Of a DNA stretch of 13,733 nt, positions 5,532-11,645 are shown in pieces. The DNA lies in assembly GCA_900313465.1 (NCBI GenBank), contig OMRU01000007.1, positions 1 through 13,733 of the forward strand, written 5' to 3'. The position numbers and the translations under genes were made by a program. This DNA comes from an uncultured Clostridia bacterium. GTDB taxonomy: Bacteria > Bacillota_I > Bacilli_A > RFN20 > CAG-288. How positions within the stretch are numbered: the stretch's first letter is position 1; each line of letters begins with the position of its first letter. The notes under the pieces were generated by a model, which was given only the letters and a program-made list of their open reading frames with translations, ran no database searches and was not told the origin of the DNA.

Positions 5532-6581
5532 ATGGCAAAAAAAGCAGTTACTACAACGACAAGTCCTGTCGAAACAGAAAAAGATAGCGCCATCGAAGCT
5601 ACCTTGAAGGAAATTCGCAATTACTACAACGACAAAGGTATCATCATGAAGATGGGTGAAAAGCCCACTGTCGATGTTGGTGCGATTCCAACCGGTTCTA
5701 TGCTGATCGATGCCGCTTTAGGTGTCGGCGGTTACCCCAAAGGCAGAATCATTGAAATCTATGGTCCTGAATCTTCTGGTAAGACTACATTAGCCTTAGA
5801 GGCCATCGCTGAAGTCCAGAAACTTGGTGGCCGTGCCGCCTATATCGATGCCGAACACGCCATCGATCCAGAATACGCCAAGCATTTAGGTGTCAACATC
5901 GCTGAACTCATCTTATCTCAGCCAGACTATGGTGAACAAGCTATGGAAATCGTCGATATGCTTGCCAAATCCAATGCCATCGACTTAATCATCGTCGACT
6001 CTGTTGCCGCCTTGATTCCTAAGGCTGAATTGGAAGGAACCTTTGAAGATTCCACCGTCGGTATGCAGGCTCGTTTGATGTCCAAGTCCTTAAGAAAACT
6101 TGCCGGTGTTCTCGACAAGAGCAATTGCACCGTCATCTTCATCAACCAACTTCGTGAAAAAGTCGGTGTCATGTATGGCAATCCAGAAACAACCACTGGT
6201 GGTAGAGCCTTGAAGTTCTATTCCACTATCCGTATGGAAATCCGTCGTTCTGAAACCATCAAACAGGGCGATAAAGCCTTAGGCAACATCGTCGCTGTCA
6301 AAGTCGTCAAGAACAAGGTTGCCCCACCGTATCGCAGCTGCAAGGTGGAACTCATGTTTGGTGAAGGTGTCTCCAAGGAGCACGAAGTTGCCCAGCTTGC
6401 TGTCGACTACTCCATCATTGAGAAGTCCGGTTCCTGGTTCTCCTATCAGGGCGAACGTTTAGGCCAGGGTATCACCTCCGTCTATGACTGGTTCAAGAAC
6501 AATCCTGATATGCAAATCAAGATTGAAGAAGAAGTTCGTGCTAAACTCGCTGGCAAACCTTCTGAACCTGAAGCAGAATAA
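5532..6581 (+). CDS. recA: RecA recombinase
   Basis: This is a 349-residue protein of normal family length. It forms filaments on single-stranded DNA, drives homologous strand exchange and, in bacteria with SOS, triggers LexA cleavage. Seen in the sequence are the Walker A motif GPESSGKT at 78-85, a [13 protein letters not shown] segment, Walker [13 protein letters not shown] (about 152-163), the L1 region ending in [41 protein letters not shown] (L2 region) and an acidic C-terminal tail PSEPEAE. An in-frame ATG at 5508 exists, but the GGAGG at 5517-5521 lies 10 nt before the ATG at 5532, and MAKKA is the usual N-terminus, so the latter is chosen. A TATAAT (5511-5516) abuts the Shine-Dalgarno and so is unlikely to be the gene's own promoter. 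No CGAAC-N4-GTTCG SOS box is visible in the gap. Confidence 0.97.
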   Translation: MAKKAVTTTTSPVETEKDSAIEATLKEIRNYYNDKGIIMKMGEKPTVDVGAIPTGSMLIDAALGVGGYPKGRIIEIYGPESSGKTTLALEAIAEVQKLGGRAAYIDAEHAIDPEYAKHLGVNIAELILSQPDYGEQAMEIVDMLAKSNAIDLIIVDSVAALIPKAELEGTFEDSTVGMQARLMSKSLRKLAGVLDKSNCTVIFINQLREKVGVMYGNPETTTGGRALKFYSTIRMEIRRSETIKQGDKALGNIVAVKVVKNKVAPPYRSCKVELMFGEGVSKEHEVAQLAVDYSIIEKSGSWFSYQGERLGQGITSVYDWFKNNPDMQIKIEEEVRAKLAGKPSEPEAE

Positions 6582-6597
6582 TCAAAAAACAAATCAT

Positions 6598-6620
6598 AAA
6601 GGCGCTATTTGCGCCTTTTT
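6598..6620 (+). terminator. Intrinsic terminator after recA
   Basis: AAAGGCGC (6598-6605) and GCGCCTTT (6611-6618) form an 8-bp stem with loop TATTT, followed by a T run to 6620. It is the first clear terminator downstream of gpsB. Confidence 0.88.
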
Positions 6621-6755
6621 ATGTGCAAACTTTTATCTACCAACTTCTTCATCTCATCAGAGTTATCACATTTCTTCTACCAAGAAACAGAAAAAGCCAG
6701 GATGATTCCTTTAGGAAAATGGGAGAAATCGCTTTTAAAAAGGATATTTTAGGAT

Positions 6756-6761
6756 TATAAT
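6756..6761 (+). promoter_or_regulatory. -10 element, candidate rny promoter
   Basis: A perfect TATAAT sits 17 nt after a weak TTTTAA (6733-6738). It is downstream of the recA terminator and upstream of all structured leader elements, so it is the most reasonable start for an rny-ymdB transcript. Confidence 0.5.
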
Positions 6762-6771
6762 TTTATAGATG

Positions 6772-6808
6772 CATAAAGTCTTACTCTCTTTATGTTTTAT
6801 ATATAAAA
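6772..6808 (+). repeat. Leader hairpin and adjacent AT palindrome
   Basis: CATAAAG (6772-6778) and CTTTATG (6788-6794) are perfect 7-bp arms around a 9-nt loop. The 14-bp perfect palindrome TTTTATATATAAAA (6795-6808) follows at once. The stem is AT-rich and weak. It could be an inefficient early terminator (hairpin then TTTTAT), a 5' stabilising stem-loop or a protein site. Confidence 0.45.
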
Positions 6809-6865
6809 GATTCCCTGTTTAGAATTTTTGCCGTATATATTTCTACAATTTCCCCCATCTTTTTT

Positions 6866-6916
6866 CCACGAGTAGGTTCCCGTGGGGCACAGTGAACCCT
6901 ATACGTACTGGACCCC
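6866..6916 (+). promoter_or_regulatory. Predicted structured RNA with two hairpins and complementary loops, upstream of the rny start
   Basis: Hairpin 1 pairs CCACG (6866-6870) with CGTGG (6881-6885) around loop AGTAGGTTCC. Hairpin 2 pairs GGGG (6884-6887, partly shared) with CCCC (6913-6916) and CAGT (6890-6893) with ACTG (6907-6910), leaving loop GAACCCTATACGT. Loop 1 bases TAGGTTC (6873-6879) complement loop 2 bases GAACC-C-TA (6894-6901) with one bulged C, so a loop-loop or pseudoknot contact is possible. The element stands out in an AT-rich gap and ends right before AGAAAGG (6917-6923), the rny Shine-Dalgarno. It does not match any riboswitch class I recognise. RNase Y autoregulation or another cis control of rny is inference. 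Confidence 0.5.
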
Positions 6917-6934
6917 AGAAAGGTAAATTTTATT

Positions 6935-8488
6935 ATGGACACATTAAGTATTGTGTTTTTAGTGATTGCAATCATTGCAATCGTTGTTGCCGTCTTTGCT
7001 TTTGTCTGGCCAGTCTTAAAGAAGAACTCTGCTGAAAACAAAGCAAGCAAGATCGTCTCTGACGCCAACGTCAAAGCCGAACAGATTCTTGCCAATGCCA
7101 AGTTGGAAGGTAGAAGTGAAGTTGACCAGATGAGAAAGGTTGCTCAGGAAGATATCGACGAAAGAAAGAAAGTCGTCATCGCCAGCGAAACCAAACTCGA
7201 TAACAGAGAAGCCGCTTTAGACAAACGTGAAGATGCCATCATCAGCCGTGAAGCTCAAATCGATGAGAAGAGAAACGAATATGAGCAGCGTCTCCAGGCT
7301 CTCGATGTCAAAGACAAGGAACTTCAGTCCAAGATTGATTCCATCATCGTCGAACTTCAGAAAGTCGCCAACATGTCTTTAGAACAGGCCAAGGATGAAC
7401 TCATGGCCAGAGTGGAAGAGAAGGAAGCCAAGCGCATCGCTCTCTTCAAAGAACAGATGGAAGAAGAAGCCCAGTCCCAGGCTGAAGATAAAGCCAAGAC
7501 TCTTATGGCCTTAGCCATGGAGAAATATGCTCAGGATGTCACCTGCGAACGCAACTCCTCCGCCGTCGCTCTTCCAAGCGATGAAATGAAGGGTAGAATC
7601 ATCGGTCGTGAAGGTAGAAACATCAAATCCATGGAACAGTTGTTCGGTGTCTCTCTCATCATCGATGATACACCAGAGACCTTGACTGTCTCCTGCTTCG
7701 ATCCAATCAGAAGAGAAAAAGCCAAACTCACCTTGGAAGCCTTGATCAGAGATGGTCGTATCCAGCCAGGTAGAATTGAAGACTTATATCAGAAGATCTC
7801 TGATGAATTCGATGAATCCTTGAAGAGAATCGGTGAACAGACCGTCTTCAAACTCGGTTTGCCACGTATCAACTCCGGTTTATTGATGTATATCGGTAGA
7901 CTCAAATATCGTACTTCCTATGGTCAGAACGTTCTTGACCACTCCATCCAGGTCGCTTACTTATCCAGCGTCATGGCTTCTGAATTAGGCCTTGACCCAG
8001 TCTTAGCCAAGCGCGCTGGCTTACTCCACGATATCGGTAAATCCATCGATGCCGAACAGGAAGGTAGCCACGTCCAGTTAGGTAGCATGTTAGCCAAGAA
8101 GTTCAATGAACCAGATGCTGTCATCAACGCCATTGAATCTCACCATGGTGATGTGCCAAAGAAATACCTCATTTCTGAACTTGTCACTGCCGCCGATACA
8201 CTTTCTGCTGCCAGACCTGGTGCCAGAAGTGAAACCTTAGAAACCTATATCAAACGTCTTGAACAGTTAGAAACCATCTGCAAATCCTTCGATGGTGTTC
8301 ATTCTTCCTATGCCTTACAGTCCGGTAGAGATGTCCGCGTCATGGTCATTCCTGATAGAATCAGCGATGAAGACGCCAAAGTCATGGCCGTTCAGATTCG
8401 TGAAAAGATCGAATCTGAGATGCAGTATCCAGGACAGATCAAGGTCAGCGTCATCCGCGAGACCAGAGCTGTCGAAATCGCTAAGTAA
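6935..8488 (+). CDS. rny: Ribonuclease Y
   Basis: This 517-residue protein is the membrane-anchored endoribonuclease that initiates much of mRNA decay in many Firmicutes. One N-terminal transmembrane segment (about 5-26, IVFLVIAIIAIVVAVFAFVW) is followed by a long charged coiled coil (about 30-200). A KH RNA-binding domain (about 208-275) carries the GRIIGREGRNIKS motif. The HD catalytic domain includes His336 and LLHDIGKS with the His365-Asp366 pair, plus a later ESHHGD. Length and domain order are those of the family. The Shine-Dalgarno AGAAAGG ends 11 nt before the ATG and abuts the structured leader element. ymdB follows after 2 nt, so the two are co-transcribed. Confidence 0.97.
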   Translation: MDTLSIVFLVIAIIAIVVAVFAFVWPVLKKNSAENKASKIVSDANVKAEQILANAKLEGRSEVDQMRKVAQEDIDERKKVVIASETKLDNREAALDKREDAIISREAQIDEKRNEYEQRLQALDVKDKELQSKIDSIIVELQKVANMSLEQAKDELMARVEEKEAKRIALFKEQMEEEAQSQAEDKAKTLMALAMEKYAQDVTCERNSSAVALPSDEMKGRIIGREGRNIKSMEQLFGVSLIIDDTPETLTVSCFDPIRREKAKLTLEALIRDGRIQPGRIEDLYQKISDEFDESLKRIGEQTVFKLGLPRINSGLLMYIGRLKYRTSYGQNVLDHSIQVAYLSSVMASELGLDPVLAKRAGLLHDIGKSIDAEQEGSHVQLGSMLAKKFNEPDAVINAIESHHGDVPKKYLISELVTAADTLSAARPGARSETLETYIKRLEQLETICKSFDGVHSSYALQSGRDVRVMVIPDRISDEDAKVMAVQIREKIESEMQYPGQIKVSVIRETRAVEIAK

Positions 8489-8490
8489 TT

Positions 8491-9300
8491 ATGGCTGAGT
8501 CACTAAGAGTTATCTTCTTTGGTGATATCGTCGGACCTTTAGGCAGAAAAGCAGTCAAGAAGTATCTCTCACTCCACAAACAACAAGATCATATCGATTT
8601 TGTCATCGCCAACGGAGAAAACACCACACATGGACATGGCCTTTGCTATGACCACTACAAAGAACTTCTCTCTTATGGCATTGACGCCTTAACCAGTGGT
8701 AATCATTTCTTCAACAGTCCTGATGTCCACCGCCACTGTAATGATATGGTCAAGCAGGTTCGTCCTTATAACTTTGATAAGGATGCTCCCGGTGTTGGAA
8801 CAAATCTCTTTACGACTCTTGATGGCACACCAATCCGTGTCACCAACCTCATGGGTAGAGTCTATATGAATGGAGTACAATCCAATCCGTTCTATGATTT
8901 AGATGAAATCATCAAACAAGATGATGAAAAAGTCATTCATATCGTTGACTTCCATGCGGAAGCCACCGCGGAAAAAAGAGTTATGGGTGAATATGCCGAT
9001 GGTAGAGTCACTGCTGTCTTTGGTACTCACACCCACGTTCAGACAAACGATCTGAAGTTGCTATCCAAAGGAACTCTCTTCCTAAGTGATGCAGGTATGA
9101 ACGGCGCCTATTATTCCTCTTTAGGTGATGATTTAGCCTCCGCCATGAAGAGAACCATAACCGGTATGCCGGCAGCATTATCTGTTCCTAGAACAGGAAA
9201 AATGCTTGTCAACGGTGTCCAATTTGATATCGATAAAGAAACAAAACAAGTCATCGATTTCAAATTGATTAACGAAACTTACCAAGACGACCCTTCCTAA
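8491..9300 (+). CDS. ymdB: YmdB-family metallophosphoesterase (2',3'-cyclic nucleotide phosphodiesterase)
   Basis: This is a 269-residue protein. All expected metal ligands of the YmdB fold are present: Asp12 in FFGDIVG, Glu43 and Asn44 in NGEN, Asn71 and His72 in SGNH, His155 in DFHAEATAEK, and His180 and His182 in GTHTHVQTND. In B. subtilis YmdB hydrolyses 2',3'-cyclic nucleotides, affects biofilm and motility gene expression, and is encoded next to rny, as here. It starts 2 nt after the rny stop. No Shine-Dalgarno is visible before the ATG, so translation probably depends on coupling to rny. The last codons and the stop form part of a terminator hairpin. Confidence 0.94.
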   Translation: MAESLRVIFFGDIVGPLGRKAVKKYLSLHKQQDHIDFVIANGENTTHGHGLCYDHYKELLSYGIDALTSGNHFFNSPDVHRHCNDMVKQVRPYNFDKDAPGVGTNLFTTLDGTPIRVTNLMGRVYMNGVQSNPFYDLDEIIKQDDEKVIHIVDFHAEATAEKRVMGEYADGRVTAVFGTHTHVQTNDLKLLSKGTLFLSDAGMNGAYYSSLGDDLASAMKRTITGMPAALSVPRTGKMLVNGVQFDIDKETKQVIDFKLINETYQDDPS

Positions 9301-9313
9301 AAGGGTCGTTTTT
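9287..9313 (+). terminator. Intrinsic terminator of rny-ymdB, overlapping the ymdB stop
   Basis: ACGACCCTT (9287-9295) and AAGGGTCGT (9301-9309) form a perfect 9-bp stem with loop CCTAA. The T run extends to 9313. The ymdB TAA stop is in the loop. Confidence 0.92.
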
Positions 9314-9401
9314 CATCTTGTATACAAACAACTTTTGACACTCAGCAAGGTTTTATCAAGAAAAAATGTGCTTTAGACGACACTTTGCTAGAAATTTTCC
9401 G

Positions 9402-9446
9402 TTGTATGTAAGGCAAAATGTTATATAATAATAAATTAGAAAGAGG
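9402..9446 (+). promoter_or_regulatory. spoVS promoter and ribosome binding site
   Basis: A perfect TATAAT (9424-9429) lies 16 nt after TTGTAT (9402-9407). AGAGG (9442-9446) sits 9 nt before the ATG. The upstream gap from 9314 otherwise shows only a 10-bp palindrome, TTGTATACAA (9318-9327). Confidence 0.6.
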
Positions 9447-9455
9447 ATTTTCTTT

Positions 9456-9800
9456 ATGACTACATTAAAAGCTAGTGGAAACACTCAAATCCAGAAGTTA
9501 GCAGGTGCGATTGCCGGAAACATCCGTCAGGAAGGTGCTGTCCAGATCTCTTTGGTTGGCGCTTCTGCCTTAAACCAGGCCATCAAAGCTTGCATCGTCG
9601 CTCGTCGTTTCTTAAAGGATGATGAAACTCCATCTGACATCGCGATTCAGCCAGAATTCTTAATGCAGAACTTCTCTGAACCAGCTGCTCCAGAAGCCAG
9701 AGAAGTCACTACCATCATGCTTCACATCAAGAGAGCCGAGTTCGATCCAGCCAACGCTGTTTCTTCTGATGTCCCAAAGCACGAAGAAGTTGCTGAATAA
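9456..9800 (+). CDS. spoVS: SpoVS-family protein
   Basis: This is a 114-residue protein. Residues 1-90 match the SpoVS fold (Alba-like, possibly nucleic-acid binding): TTLKASGNTQIQKLAGAIAG, then NIRQEGAVQISLVGASALNQAIKACIVARRFL, the most conserved part of the family, and a final strand TTIMLHIKRAE. B. subtilis SpoVS has 86 residues and influences sporulation and spore coat assembly, but the family also occurs in non-sporulating bacteria, so no claim about sporulation is made. The last 20-25 residues (AVSSDVPKHEEVAE) are an acidic tail not present in the Bacillus protein. Its place after ymdB matches Bacillus gene order. It has its own promoter, and no terminator lies in the 12 nt before miaB. 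Confidence 0.92.
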   Translation: MTTLKASGNTQIQKLAGAIAGNIRQEGAVQISLVGASALNQAIKACIVARRFLKDDETPSDIAIQPEFLMQNFSEPAAPEAREVTTIMLHIKRAEFDPANAVSSDVPKHEEVAE

Positions 9801-9812
9801 TTCATTTATCGT

Positions 9813-11270
9813 ATGAAAGAACGCCGTCTTGTATCATTGCCTAATCTAAAAGAGGCTGCGAAAGGACGGGGTCTTGAATCATCTGTACGTTACGAAAAGG
9901 TTAATTTGAAACCTACGTCTTTCCTTGCCTCTTGGGGGCAGGGAAAGACTTTTTGTATCAAAACCTATGGTTGCCAAGCAAATGTTCGAGATTCCGAGAT
10001 CATTCGCAGCATGCTTCTTGCCCTCGGTATGAAAGAGCAAGATGATTTTTTAGGTGCAAACTTTATTTTATTCAATACCTGTGCCGTCCGCGAGAACGCG
10101 GAAAATCATCTCTATGGTGAACTTGGTCGCGCCAAGAAACAGTTCGATATGAATAGCGAGACCATCATTGCCATCTGCGGATGCGTCATGCAAGAGGAAT
10201 TTGCGGTCAAACATGTCTTGAAACATTTCCCATTTGTCAGCCTTATCTTTGGTACCAACAATTTGGTGGAATTCTATCCATTGCTTCAGGACTGCATCAA
10301 AAATGATCAGTTCGTTGTCGATGTCAGATCCAATTCTGACTTAGTACCTGAAGGCTTACCGGAAGACAAGACTGGTAGAGCTTCTACCATTACCGCCTTT
10401 GTCAACATCATGTACGGCTGTGATAAGTTCTGTACATATTGTATCGTCCCTTATACCAGAGGCAAGGAACGTTCTCGTAAGATGGAAGATATCATCGCAG
10501 AAGTCAAATGTCTCAAGGAACAAGGCTATAAGCAAGTCACCTTGCTTGGTCAGAACGTCGATGCCTATGGCAAAGACTTTGGTGACGAATACGCCTTTGC
10601 TACCTTGCTTGAGGAAGTGGCCAAGACTGGCATTCCTCGTGTCAGATTTGTCACTCCATATCCAAGCGATTTCCGCACTCAGGTTTTCGATGTCATGGCC
10701 AAGTATGATAACATCATGCCTTACATGCATCTTCCAGTTCAGTCTGGCTCCAACTCCGTCTTAAAGCGTATGAACCGCCGTTATACAAGAGAACAATATC
10801 TCGAGATTGTTCACGAGTTGAAGAAGAGATTACCAGATGTCTTCTTAAGCACGGATATCATCGTTGGTTTCCCTAACGAAACCGAAGAAGAATTCCAAGA
10901 CACTCTTTCCTTAGTCAAAGAGGTTGGCTATGATTCCGCCTTCACCTTCATCTACTCTCCACGCCCTGGTACACCAGCGGCCAGAATGAAAGATGAGATG
11001 AGCGATGAAATCAAGCATAAGCACTTCGATGAACTGAAGAAGTTGATTGATGAATTATCCTCTAAGCGCGCTGAGACATATCCAGGCAAGATTGTAGAAG
11101 TCCTGTTTGAGAAAGTCTCGGATAAGGATGACACAAGAGTTTCTGGCTACGACCGTCACAATAAGCTTGTCCATGTCACTGGCGATGCTTCTCTTATCGG
11201 TCAGATCAGAAAAGTAAGAATCACGGAATCTCATACCTACTCCCTGATTGGAGAACTACTTGATGAGTGA
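9813..11270 (+). CDS. miaB: tRNA-2-methylthio-N6-isopentenyladenosine-37 methylthiotransferase MiaB
   Basis: This 485-residue radical SAM enzyme adds a methylthio group to i6A37 of tRNAs reading codons that start with U. The N-terminal domain binds one [4Fe-4S] cluster through Cys54 (TYGCQAN), Cys90 (NTCAVRE) and Cys124 (CGCVMQEE). The radical SAM cluster is held by Cys203, Cys207 and Cys210 (YGCDKFCTYC). A TRAM RNA-binding domain ends the protein (about 425-485). The N-terminal extension with 'LPNLKEAAKGRG' has a counterpart in the Bacillus protein, so the ATG at 9813 is credible although no Shine-Dalgarno precedes it. A terminator-like hairpin lies within codons 35-46. The end overlaps the next gene's start by 8 nt. 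The Ala after the first Cys-Gln (usually Met) is a minor departure. Confidence 0.95.
   Translation: MKERRLVSLPNLKEAAKGRGLESSVRYEKVNLKPTSFLASWGQGKTFCIKTYGCQANVRDSEIIRSMLLALGMKEQDDFLGANFILFNTCAVRENAENHLYGELGRAKKQFDMNSETIIAICGCVMQEEFAVKHVLKHFPFVSLIFGTNNLVEFYPLLQDCIKNDQFVVDVRSNSDLVPEGLPEDKTGRASTITAFVNIMYGCDKFCTYCIVPYTRGKERSRKMEDIIAEVKCLKEQGYKQVTLLGQNVDAYGKDFGDEYAFATLLEEVAKTGIPRVRFVTPYPSDFRTQVFDVMAKYDNIMPYMHLPVQSGSNSVLKRMNRRYTREQYLEIVHELKKRLPDVFLSTDIIVGFPNETEEEFQDTLSLVKEVGYDSAFTFIYSPRPGTPAARMKDEMSDEIKHKHFDELKKLIDELSSKRAETYPGKIVEVLFEKVSDKDDTRVSGYDRHNKLVHVTGDASLIGQIRKVRITESHTYSLIGELLDE
9917..9954 (+). terminator. Terminator-like hairpin inside the 5' part of miaB
   Basis: GTCTTTCCTTGCC (9917-9929) pairs with GGCAGGGAAAGAC (9937-9949), 13 bp with one G-U pair, around loop TCTTGGG. 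TTTTT (9950-9954) follows directly. By structure this is as good an intrinsic terminator as those at gene ends here, yet it lies about 100 nt inside miaB. It could end spoVS transcripts or attenuate miaB when its translation is low. Chance arising from coding constraint is possible. Confidence 0.55.
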
Positions 11271-11577
11271 AATTGAAGAACTAACCCTTCAAGCTGAAAA
11301 ACTTCTTTCTGACTTCAAGTCACTAGCTTGTGTCAAACGTTATAAAGAATTAAAACGTGCGGTAGAAAGTGATGAGTATCTCATCAAGATTAAGACACAG
11401 AGAGAAAAGTTACAGTCTACCATCAAACTTCTATCCGGTCCAAAGCGCGATGAAGTGATGAAGGTGACAAAGGAATTACAGATTGAATACGACAATCATC
11501 CTTTAGTCATCAACTACCTTACCGCCAAAGAAGAAGTCCTCAAATTCATTGAACCATTAACAGAGACGAAACTTTAG
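11263..11577 (+). CDS. ymcA: YlbF/YmcA-family protein
   Basis: This 104-residue all-helical, highly charged protein has a family-like pattern of an N-terminal helix (ELTLQAEKLLSDFKSLACVKRYKEL), a middle helix pair and a final 'HPLVINYLTAKEEVLKFIEPL'. The position after miaB and before mutS is that of ymcA in B. subtilis, which supports the symbol more than the sequence does. In B. subtilis YmcA, YlbF and YaaT form an iron-sulfur complex that works with RNase Y in mRNA processing. The Bacillus protein is longer (about 143), with a Cys near its end. This one lacks that tail and has only Cys23, so cluster binding is uncertain. GGAG at 11250-11253 supports the ATG at 11263 over the upstream TTG at 11248. 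The start overlaps the miaB stop. Confidence 0.8.
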   Translation: MSEIEELTLQAEKLLSDFKSLACVKRYKELKRAVESDEYLIKIKTQREKLQSTIKLLSGPKRDEVMKVTKELQIEYDNHPLVINYLTAKEEVLKFIEPLTETKL

Positions 11578-11592
11578 TCGTCTCTGTTTTTT
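11560..11592 (+). terminator. Intrinsic terminator after ymcA, overlapping its stop codon
   Basis: ACAGAGACGA (11560-11569) and TCGTCTCTGT (11578-11587) form a perfect 10-bp stem; the loop AACTTTAG contains the ymcA TAG stop. Six T (11587-11592) follow. Confidence 0.93.
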
Positions 11593-11598
11593 CTTTCG

Positions 11599-11637
11599 CA
11601 AATAAAGTTTATAATTAATACATACTTTATTTGAGGA
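11599..11637 (+). promoter_or_regulatory. mutS promoter flanked by a 10-bp inverted repeat
   Basis: TATAAT lies at 11610-11615; the -35 position falls in the T run of the preceding terminator and is poor. CAAATAAAGT (11599-11608) and ACTTTATTTG (11624-11633) are perfect inverted arms on either side of the -10, the right one at the predicted start of the transcript and touching the GAGGA Shine-Dalgarno (11633-11637). The layout fits an operator, though AT-rich symmetry may be chance. Confidence 0.55.
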
Positions 11638-11645
11638 ACATCATT

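Larger units (their letters stand above)
6621..6934 (+). other. Intergenic region and leader of rny
   Basis: No credible gene is seen here. Bases 6621-6750 hold no recognisable element. A TATAAT at 6756-6761 with a weak TTTTAA 17 nt upstream is the best promoter, giving an untranslated leader of roughly 165 nt. The leader contains a small hairpin with a palindrome (6772-6808), a pyrimidine-rich stretch (about 6840-6865) and a GC-rich structured element (6866-6916) ending just before the rny Shine-Dalgarno. Confidence 0.6.

Noticed and set aside
6790..7101. Minus-strand open frame across the rny leader and gene start
   Set aside because: It is antisense to the rny transmembrane segment, which explains its hydrophobicity; it has no start signals.
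9335..9340. Perfect TTGACA as a -35 for spoVS
   Set aside because: No acceptable -10 occurs 15-19 nt downstream; the TATAAT nearer the gene is a better promoter core.
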